Below, one piece after another: positions 55,333 through 64,000 of a stretch of DNA of 64,000 bases (within the stretch, counting starts at the first letter, position 1; the number at the start of each line of letters is the position of its first letter). The stretch lies in NCBI GenBank assembly GCA_047967505.1, contig CM106539.1, one strand, 5' to 3'. Origin of the DNA: Dipteris shenzhenensis (lineage: Eukaryota; Polypodiophyta; Polypodiopsida; Gleicheniales). Made by a program: the position numbers and the translations under genes. The notes under the pieces were generated by a model. It did not search any database. It saw only the letters and a list, made by a program, of their open reading frames with translations, and was not told the origin of the DNA.

Positions 55333-58038
55333 CACTCTAGACCTTTGGAAGTGATCCATTCAGATGTTTGGACAACCAAAGCTGCTTCTATTGGTGGATG
55401 CCATTATTATGTGACGTTTATTGATGACTACACTAGGAAGGTGTGGATTTATTTTATGAAGCACAAAAGTGAAGTGTTCAGCCATTTCAAGGCTTTTAAG
55501 GCCATGGTTGAAAAAGAGAAAGGTGTGCATATTAAAGTGCTAAGATCTGATGGAGGGGGAGAGTACTTTTCAGAAGAATTTTGTGAATATCTGAAAGAAC
55601 AGGGAATTCAAAGGAAGTGCTCATGCAGGTCTACCCCTCAGCAGAATGGGGTTGCAGAAAGGAAGAACAGGCATATTGCAGAAGTAGGACGGGCGATCCT
55701 AAATGAGAAAAACATGCCTGATTATTTTTGGGCTGAAGCAGTAGCAACTGCTGTTTATATTATGAACAGAACTCCCACTGCAGCTGTCCATGGCATGATG
55801 CCTGAGTGAAGAAATGTATACAGGCCAAAAACCAGATATTTCTCACTTGAAGGTATTTGGTTGCATTCATGTTCCTGATGAGAAGAGAACCAAGCTGGAT
55901 CCAAAGGCAGAAAAATGCATCTTTATTGGATATGCTCAGCACCAGAAAGGGTATCGCTGTTATAACCCTTCCACTCGCAAAATGCAAGTGAGCAGAGATG
56001 TTGTTTTTGATGAAATGAGCAGCTGGTATGCACCAACTGTTATGGTAGGAGATGCAGATGCAGGAAATGGGAATGCTGCAATAAATGTAGAGCAGCAATC
56101 TCAAGCCTTGAGTGGACCCAGAGAGTCCTCTACTAGTGGATCTAATGCATGGACAGGGAGATTGAGATCTAGTGAATCGTCACATGGCAGTCCTGATAGT
56201 GTTGTGCAGGTATCACATAAGGGAAAAGAAAAAGTGGACCATACTCCAGTGTTTGATGTGTCTGCTGGTAGCTCTCATGTTGATGGAGAGTCAAGCGGCT
56301 CTGAAATGAGCCTTGATGAGGAACTTGGGATTCCTTCAGTTGTTACACCTGGTGCAAGGAAAAGCAGGCATGATTTAAAGACTCCTGCAACTGATCCAGT
56401 TGTACGGAGGTCCACTCGTATTAAGTATCCAGTTGACAGGGTGAGATATGATGGGTATACAGCACATCACTATGCTTATATGGTCAAGGTTCTAGAGGAG
56501 CCAGAGCCCACATGTTTTGAGGATGCAGCAGGGCATAAAAATTGGGAAGCAGCTATGGATGAAGAGATGGCTGCCTTGGATGCAAATCACACTTGGGATT
56601 TGATGCCTTTGCCTCATGATAAGAAGGCTATTGGCTGCAAGTGAGTTTACAAAGTAAAGCACAATGCTGATGGGTCTGTTAGCAGGTACAAGGCAAGATT
56701 GGTTGCCAAAGGTTTTGCGCAGACATATGGAATTGACTATGAGGAAACTTTCAGCCCAGTTGCAAGGATGGCAAACGTGAGAGCAGTAATTGCTATGGCT
56801 GCTGCAAAAGGATGGTCTTTGCATCAGATGGATGTGAAAAATGCCTTCTTGCATGGTGATTTGCAGGAAGAGGTTTATATGATGCAGCCAGAAGGTTATG
56901 AGGATAAGTCACACCCCGATTTTGTATGCAGGTTGCGCAAAGCCTTGTATGGCTTAAAACAGGCGCCGAGGGCATGGTCAGACAAGATAGGGCAATATCT
57001 TGTCACTATTGGATTTCAGATTTCCAATTCAGATTTTTCACTTTATGTGAAAAGGACAAACAGAGGGATTGTGCTTATAGTCATCTATGTTGATGACTTG
57101 ATTATTACAGGTGATAGTGATGCAGACATTAATGAAGTGAAGCTGCTGTTGAAGCAGAAATTTGAGATGAAGGATTTGGGAGAGCTGCGTTACTTCTTGG
57201 GCATTGAGGTTATTAGATCCCTGAGTGGGATATGGCTGTTGCAAAGGCAATACGGTTTGGACATGTTGTCCAAATATGGGATGACAGGCTGTAAGCCTAT
57301 CTCTGTTCCATTGGAGCAGAATGTGAAGCTCAATGCAGAGACAGGTGAGCTTCTTGAAGATATTACTATGTACAGGTGCATAGTAGGCAGCTTGATTTAC
57401 ATGACTATAACCAGACCAGATTTGAGCTATGCTGTGGGGCTGGTGAGTCAGTTTATGCAGGCACCGAGGAAGCCACATTTGGATGCGGCTAGGCGCATAC
57501 TGCGGTATGTGAAGTCCACATTGCATTATGGACTGTTTTATGAAGCTGGGTGTGCATTACAGGTACATGGATACACAGATGCTGACTGGGCTGGTAGTGT
57601 CTCAGACAGGAGATCTACTAGTGGTTTTATGTTTTCCCTTGGGAGTGGTGCCATCAGTTGGAGCAGCAAGAAGCAGCCTTTGTCGAGCACAGAGGCTGAG
57701 TACAGGGGTGCAGCAATGGCTGCATGTGAGGTAGCTTGGTTACGGAAGCTACTTGCAGATATGGGACAGTCAGTTCATGCAGCAGTTGTCATTCATTGTG
57801 ACAACATTAGCAGCATCATGCTTGCTAATAACCCAGTTTATCATGCTAGAACGAAGCACATTGAGGTGCATTATCACTTTGTGAGAGAGAAGGTTCTAGC
57901 TGGTGAGATTGATCTTGTCTATGTCAGCACTGAGGAGCAGGTGGCTGATATCTTTACGAAGGCATTGGGTACCGAGAAGCTTCGCAGATTTAGAAGCTTG
58001 CTTGGTGTACGTGAGATGGATTTGAGCTTGAGGGGGAG
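55333..58038 (+). pseudogene. Ty1/copia integrase, RT and RNase H, nearly intact
   Basis: Begins in integrase ('EVIHSDVW' first Asp, 'FIDDYTRKVWIYF', 'RSDGGGEY' second Asp, 'NGVAERKNRHI' Glu). Then 'LKVFGCIHVPDE', 'KCIFIGYA', a Ser-rich linker, RT ('KARLVAKGFAQ', 'FSPVARM', 'QMDVKNAFLHGDL', 'LYGLKQAPRAW', 'IYVDDLIITGD' catalytic YVDD) and RNase H ('GYTDADWAGS', 'SSTEAEYRGA', 'VIHCDN', 'ADIFTKALG', 'LLGV'). Only three clear lesions: a 4-base insertion near 55805, a TGA where the Trp of K-W-V should be (56642-56644), and small in-frame losses ('GCI-HVP', 'KKQP-LSS'). Gag, protease and 5' LTR are missing. The ATG-less start is a truncation, not a real start. Confidence 0.93.
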
Positions 58039-58336
58039 TGTTGAGATATCAAGCTCTATCCCCGACATATCTCCGGGATGACTATCATTTATGTCACCGC
58101 CTATGTTAGTTGTACTCGTGGTGTAGTTAGACTACCACGTATGTTTTGGTTTGGGTTCACATATGAACCACGTATTCTAGGGTTTGACATATAGGGTATT
58201 TCCCTCTTCTATTGTAATTGTTGTTGTGTGCAAAAGTGAAGAAAGGCTTCACCCTCCAACCTTGTGTCCTCTCTCTTTTGTGTGTTGTGAAGAAAGCTGA
58301 ACTAGAGTCTCCTATCTCTCTCCCTTATTCTTTACA
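58039..58336 (+). mobile_element. 3' LTR of the 55.3-58.3 kb copia
   Basis: TGTTGAGATATC right after 'gagggggag' and ending ..TTCTTTACA, about 298 bases. The first 12 bases and the purine tract match family A LTRs; the rest is diverged but has the same plan. The translated end of RNase H runs into it by readthrough. Confidence 0.8.
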
Positions 58337-59989
58337 GTAGGTACAAAATTCCATACAATCATATGGACAAGCAGGTACAACGACTAGAGCTCCAGGCTAC
58401 GTGACCACGTAGGAGATGATCCGCATGTGAGCAGTAAGTAGGAGTAGGAGCTTGTGGCTCTAATGCAAGAGTGGAGCAAGCAAGATGCAAGAGAGCAAGC
58501 AAGAGAAAATTTAGAGTGCAATAGATAAGATAAGGAAAATACAAGAGTGGAGGTGGTTTTGTCTAAGTGACAAAAACACACTAACCCACTAATTGTGGTT
58601 AGGGGGGAAAACCTCTAGTGAGGGAAAAAGTGCCCCTAACTCACTTATGGATTACATTGGTCACTGCCTAGAGTTATGGCAATAATTCTAACAGATTAGG
58701 ACAAGGAGGCATGGAATATTGTATGAGAGAGAGGAGCAAACCATGGCAGTTTAGAATGTGAGAGCTCGTGGTGCTATGGATGAAGGGACTTCAACTAAGC
58801 TACTAAAAAAGGTGTAAATGTTTGGATTATGATCACTGGAATTTTAACCATGATATTTTTCATGGATCAGCACATCAAAGAAGTGTGCTTTTTAGATGGA
58901 TTGCAACACTTAGGATGGGTTGAAGCAAGTCAATGCATGAGATACTTCTATAAGTTGCGAGATCTTGCTTGTTGAAAGGGGCCTTAAGAAGATGAAAAAG
59001 GAAAAGTAGGTTTATGAGAACCTTATCTATAAGTTTGGGGCTAGTTGTCAAGGGCTTCAACATCATTTGCATGGAAGGAATAGATGCTCTTTTGTTTGCA
59101 AATCAAATCGATGAGATATATGCACATGAAAAGAAGCTACATATTGAATACACTTACAAGGCTATATTTTATGAATTGGATTCCCTAACCTCCCAATATC
59201 TTAGGACCTCGGAGAACCTTGCAGTCTATGTGAAGAAAATCATGGGAGGAACTTAGACTTCCTCAGTGGTGGACTTCACCATACTTGGTCCAAAAAAGGT
59301 CTCTCTTTTGTTTGGTTTTAATTGCAAGTTTAATAGCTTGCAATGTTTTTTTAGGTTTTTGGCTCATTACCACTTTTAGAGGATTGGTGAGTCTCATCAA
59401 TAATAGCTTGATGAATTTTAGTAGTTTGGTGACTATGGGCTCAAATTGAATGAGAGCATCTTCTTTTGGCTATCAGGTGGTTGGTGAGAAGGATCCACTC
59501 ATGTTATTGAGATTACATGGGCTTATTAGTGAAGAGAATTTTTGTCATTTCTATTCATGTTATTAAGATTCTATGGTCTCAATAGGAGACACATCATTAC
59601 GTAACATGTGTATCCCCTTGAAGGAAGATGTGGTCTCAATAAATGTATCCTTTTTATTATAAGGAAGAACACCAATGTATGAATGGAGTCAAAGGCTCAT
59701 TTTTTGCTTCAATAAAGAAATGAAAACATCTCTAGTCTATTTTGTTGGGGTTGGGGTTGGTTTTTGTAAGTTTAGTGAAAAATTAATGTGACTCTAAAAT
59801 GTGTGGGATATTGTTTGGATTAACTTTAGACTATGGTACCTTTGTGAAAAAGGTCGTAATTTCAAAAGAGTGAGAGCCCAAACACAAAACATATTTAGGA
59901 GGCTAAAAATGAAACTTCCTACAAGGTGACTTTAAATTTATTCATATTGTATTCAAGTTCTAAACTAAGTTTTTTCTATAAATTAGTAT
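58337..59989. other. No gene recognised
   Basis: Frames at 58359-58581 (minus) and 59014-59256 (plus, 80 codons, 'DALLFANQIDEIYAHEKKLH') lack known motifs. No repeats noted. Confidence 0.45.
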
Positions 59990-60165
59990 TGTTACCTTGG
60001 GCAAAGTGTGAGGACACAACGGAAGCTGAGAGGGTGAGAGGGAGCTTGAGAGACACAAGTTTTGGTGGGCTCAGAACACCCTAATCTTCTATTTCATCCA
60101 TATATATATGGGTTTGAGTATTGTACATAACTGGTATTAAGGTACAGTGGCCTTTAACCCCCACA
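59990..60165 (-). mobile_element. 3' LTR of the right-edge copia element
   Basis: Minus strand starts TGTGGGGGTTAAAGGCC after 'aagtgggaggt' (polypurine tract) and contains 'catatatatatgg' (TATA-like). I place its end near ..AAGGTAACA. The end is tentative because the 5' LTR is outside the window. Confidence 0.5.
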
Positions 60166-60218
60166 ACCTCCCACTTAAAGGCCAATGTGCCTTTAAGGGA
60201 GAACAACCAATGAGCATA

Positions 60219-63200
60219 CTATGCAATGCCCATCAATACACGACTTGAATACTCAAACCACTGACTAGGTAGACCCTTTGTCAGCATATCTGCAGCGTTA
60301 TCATCACTTGTATGAACCTTGACAAGCTCTATGCGCTTGTCCTCAAGTACCTCCCTGATAAAATGGTACCTGACCTCAATGTGTTTGGTCTTTACATGAA
60401 AGACCGAATTCCATGCTAGCTGAATAGCACTCATGGAATCACTATGCAATGTCGGTACACTTGTATGAATCCCCAAATCTCTCACTAACCAATCAAGCCA
60501 TATAGCCTCCTTGCAACCCTTTGTGGCTGCAACATACTCGGCCTCTGTGGTAGACAAAGCAATGCAGTTTTGTGCATGAGACATCCACGACACTGCACCA
60601 CCTGCAAAAGTGAACACATAACCAGAAGTGGATCTCCTGCTATCCACATGCCCTACATAGTTGGAATCTTTGTACCCAAATACACACATCTCTCCTCTAC
60701 CAAAGCAAATACACACCTCCTTGGTACCTTTCATGTACCTCATGATGCACTTAACTGCCTCCCAATGCCTCTTTCCTGGATTAGCCATATATCGGGGCTA
60801 ACAACTCCCACTGCAAATGCAATGTCTGGTCTAGTAGCTATCATAGCATACATAAGACTCCCAACCGTTGATGCATAAGGAACCTTATCCATCATGGCCC
60901 TCTCCTCATTTGATTTGGGACTATCTGCCTAACTCAGTTTTACATATGGAGGCAATGGAGTACTTACTGCCTTCCCTACCTCCATATTGAAACGATGGAA
61001 CACTTTTGTAACATACTCCTTCAATGAAAGCCAAAGGAGTTTCCTACTCCAGTCACGTGATGCGCATACCAAGAATATGACCTGCAGGTCCCAAATCCTT
61101 CATGTCAAAGGCCTCATGCAACTTGGCCTTCAATGCATCAAGCTCATAAGTGTTCTTGCTAGCCAATAACATATCATCCACATAAAGTGCCAGGAATATC
61201 AGGCTATCATCTTGAGCCCTTTTAGTGTAGAGGCAGTGATCAATCTCACTTCTTCTGAAACCCTAGGACCGAATAAAAGCATCAAACTTGTGATACCATT
61301 CTCTAGGGGCTTCCTTAAGGCCATAGAGACTCTTTTTCAGCTTGCAAACCAAATGCTCTTTGCCCTTTTCTTCAAAGCCTTCCAGCTATATCATGTAAAT
61401 TTCCTCATGCAAATCCCCATGCAAGAAAGCTGTCTTGACATCCATCTGCATAAGCTCCATATCCTATATTGCCACAAGTCTAAGTATACATCTAAGTGTG
61501 GCCATCTTCACAACCGGAGAGAATATCTCATCAAAGTCCACACCCTTCTCTTGCTTGAACCCTTTAGCAACCAAACGGGCCTTGTACTTAGGCACATCAT
61601 CACCTGTGACCTTCATCTTGTAGACCCATTTACATGGCAATGCTTTCTTTCCATGTGGCAAAGAAACCAAGTCCCAAGTCTTATTCTTTATGAGTGAACT
61701 CATCTCTAATTGCATAGAATACTCCCACTTGCGCTGATCCTCGCGCATCATAGCCTCTCTGTAGCAAGAAGGCTCCCCACAATCAATAAGCATCACATAG
61801 TCTACCCCTGGAACAAATCTCTTAGGTGGTTTAGACACTCTAGATGTTCTTCTCAAGGGCATTTCAGCTTGTTGTCCCGCCTGCATATCAGCCACATATG
61901 GTTCATCATTCCACTAATAGATGATCCATCATCTGCCCTTGATTGTGTACCTATCGGAGTACTTGGTGGCACCATTTCCTACACATTCGGTGCATGGACA
62001 GCTTGCTATCTATCAACATATGTGGGTGGATTCACATCCGATAAAGTGATTCTCCTCATTTCCACATCCATCATGGGTGTCTTATGCATCTTCTTCTCAT
62101 TGAAGACCACATCATGGCTTCGTATGATTTTCTTTGCTTTTGAATCCCAGAGATGATAGCCCATCTCTCCACTTTCACCATAACCCAGAAAGATGCATTT
62201 CCTAGAGTTAGTATCTAGCTTCTTCCAAAGTTCTTTTGGCACATGTGCATATGCCTCACACCCAAATATACGCAAATGAGAGTAAGAGGGTTTCTTGCCA
62301 CTCCATGCCTCTTCAGTAATACCACCATCCAAACTCCTGCTAGGTGATCTATTGATCACATGCACTGCAATCTTCATTGCCTTAGCCCAAAAACCACCAG
62401 ACAGACTTGCATTGGAAAGCAGACATTGCACCCTTTCCTGAATGGTGCGGTTCATCTGTTCTGCAACTGGATTTTGCTCTAGAGTATGAGGGGACGTGAG
62501 CTCCCTCTTAATCCCATGTGTATCACAAAAATACTGAAAGTCATGAGTGATATACTCTCCACCATTATCAGTCTGTAGGCATTTACACGTTCTACCTAAC
62601 TGATTTTCAGCCAAAGCCAACCATTTTTGAAATACCTAAAACACATCGCTCTTCCGAGCTATAGCATAAGCCCACACTTTCCTAGTTGCATCATCAATGA
62701 ATGTCACATAGTATTCAGCCCTGCCTAATGACCGTGTAGACATGGGACCACATACGTCTAAATGCACCAAATCAAGCCTTTTAAGCTCTTTCTTTCCCCT
62801 TCTTTTATGGGCTGATTTAGTCTACTTCCCATAGAGACAGTGCTCACAAAATTCAAAATTAGAAAAACTCAAATGCGATGCATAACCCAAATGGCATAAG
62901 AGTTTCATTCCATTCTGGCTCATGTGCCCCAACTTGCAATGCCACAAAGAAGTACTTGGCTACTCAGTTATTGCAACAACATGATCAGACACCCCCGAAT
63001 ATGTAAGGGATACAAAGTCCCACACTTGGCACCCCTGGCCAAAACCATAAAGCCCTTATGAATTTTCCAACTCTAAAAGCCAAAAGTGGTCTGAAAACCA
63101 GCATCATCTAGCTGACCCACTGAAATAAGACTCTTGGTCAACTTAGGCACATGTCTCACATTTTTCAAAACAAATGCAAACCCATTTGCAAAAGAAAACT

Positions 63201-64000
63201 TTATGTCACCTGCTCCCACTATGTCACATGCATAGTTATTTCCAAGATGCACACAACCTGTCTTTCCATTGTCATAAGTGGAGAACCATTCCCTATGGGG
63301 AGTAACATGGAATGAAGCTAGAATCCAAAATCCAATCCTGGGAATATGCATCATCTGAAGTGGTGAGCAAGTCTGTAGGTAGACTAGACATGAAGAGAAC
63401 ATCATTGTCACTATCATCAGTGACTGCATCAATCTCCTTGATCTTCATTTTTTCTTTGTCCTCCCTTGGACTCTCTTCCTTCTTATTTGCACCCCAATTT
63501 GCATTATTTTTCTTATCCTTTTGCTCTCTTTTTAGCTTGTAGCAATCCTTTTTCATATGGCCCGTCTTGCCACAGTGGTAACACTCAATGTTCCATGCCC
63601 TAGATTTGCTACGAGACTTCCCTCTTTCTTGGGACTTCCCCCTGAACTATGATCTGCCCCTTTACACATTTAAGGCTAAATCCTGCTTGTTGCCATCCAT
63701 AGACTTCCATCTAATCTCCTCGGCCAACAAGCTACCCACAACATCATCAAACTTCAGTACTCCACCAGGTGCAGAGTTACTGACAGTTGTACGGAAGGTA
63801 TCCCATGAGGATGGCAATGAACATAAGAGAAATATTGCCTTAGTCTCGGCATCAAAATTCATCTTCTGAGCCTGAAATTGGCTGAAAATAATATTGAATT
63901 CATTCAAGTGAGAAGCAATGGAGACCCCTTCCTTCATCTGCAGCTCAAACAACCTCTTCATGAGGTAAACTTTATTAGAGGTAGTTTCCTTCTCATAAGT
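60219..64000 (-). pseudogene. Ty1/copia polyprotein, 5' end beyond window
   Basis: Right to left: gag open to the window edge ('LFELQMKEGVSIASHLNEF', 'LLCSLPSSWDTF'), zinc knuckle 'CYHCGKTGHMKKDC' (intact CX2CX4HX4C), protease, gag-pre-integrase remains, integrase ('LVHLDVCGP', '[14 protein letters not shown]', 'QTDNGGEY', 'PVAEQMNRTIQE'), RT ('KARLVAKGFKQ', 'FSPVVKMATL', 'MDVKTAFLHGDL', 'LYGLKEAP', 'LYVDDML') and RNase H ('STSGYVF', 'STTEAEYVAA', 'HVKTKHIEVRYHF', 'DMLTKGL'). Lesions: loss of two bases at the protease D-S-G, a stop in 'KSDVF*VFQKW', a stop in RT after 'LVAI', and a degenerate stretch at about 60800-61060 between RT and RNase H. A different lineage from family A. Confidence 0.92.

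Noticed and set aside
56492-57526. Minus-strand ORFs of 120 and 162 codons
   Set aside because: Shadows of the copia RT/RNase H reading frame on the plus strand.

Overview
The window is plant nuclear DNA, AT-rich and dominated by decayed LTR retrotransposons. Ty1/copia and Ty3/gypsy proteins, primer-binding sites matching plant initiator tRNA-Met, a PPR fragment, a ketoacyl-CoA synthase fragment and a clade-E-type PP2C gene with GT-AG introns all support a land plant. The repetitive PPR style and the unusual transposon-like genes make a non-flowering vascular plant such as a fern my best guess, but that is inference. I see no bacterial, organellar, CRISPR, rRNA or tRNA features.

Layout. 0-6 kb: a fatty-acid-elongase (KCS) scrap, a GC-rich foldback, a minus-strand copia 3' end with its LTR fused to a PPR remnant, then a plus-strand copia integrase fragment and an LTR. 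6-14 kb: a long Z-DNA-type microsatellite, a gypsy protease remnant, a 132-bp tandem array and a strongly decayed copia integrase. 14-17.2 kb: the only apparently intact host gene, a six-exon PP2C phosphatase on the minus strand with a CpG-rich 5' region. 17-28 kb: gene-poor DNA with several old tandem duplications, LTR fragments and a gag-bearing copia-like element. 28-32.3 kb: a gypsy integrase remnant, a short LTR, then a copia element retaining gag, protease, integrase, PBS and 5' LTR. 33.5-36 kb: an intronless histone H3/CENH3-like reading frame followed by exon-like fragments. 36-41 kb: a miniature non-coding LTR element (TRIM-like), a copia 3' end with LTR, and a gypsy gag with LTR. 41-46 kb: tandem duplications, a broken ORF whose N-terminus looks like a histone H3 tail, a broken coiled-coil ORF and a 450-bp homopurine tract. 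46-54.5 kb: a cluster of three decayed non-LTR-type genes: a suspected DDE transposase split by a 1.3-kb minisatellite, a coiled-coil protein on the opposite strand, and a protein with a GNHR motif. 55.3-58.3 kb: the best preserved copia pol (integrase, RT, RNase H, 3' LTR). 60-64 kb: another copia element on the minus strand running off the right edge.

Only PP2C looks functional. Almost everything else carries stops, frameshifts or truncations. The most interesting parts are the 46-54.5 kb cluster, which may be one large uncharacterised DNA transposon or a transposon with captured genes, and the two ORFs with histone-H3-like N-termini (33.9 and 44.35 kb). No homology search was possible. Family assignments rest on motifs I recognised by eye, and boundaries given with 'about' are approximate.
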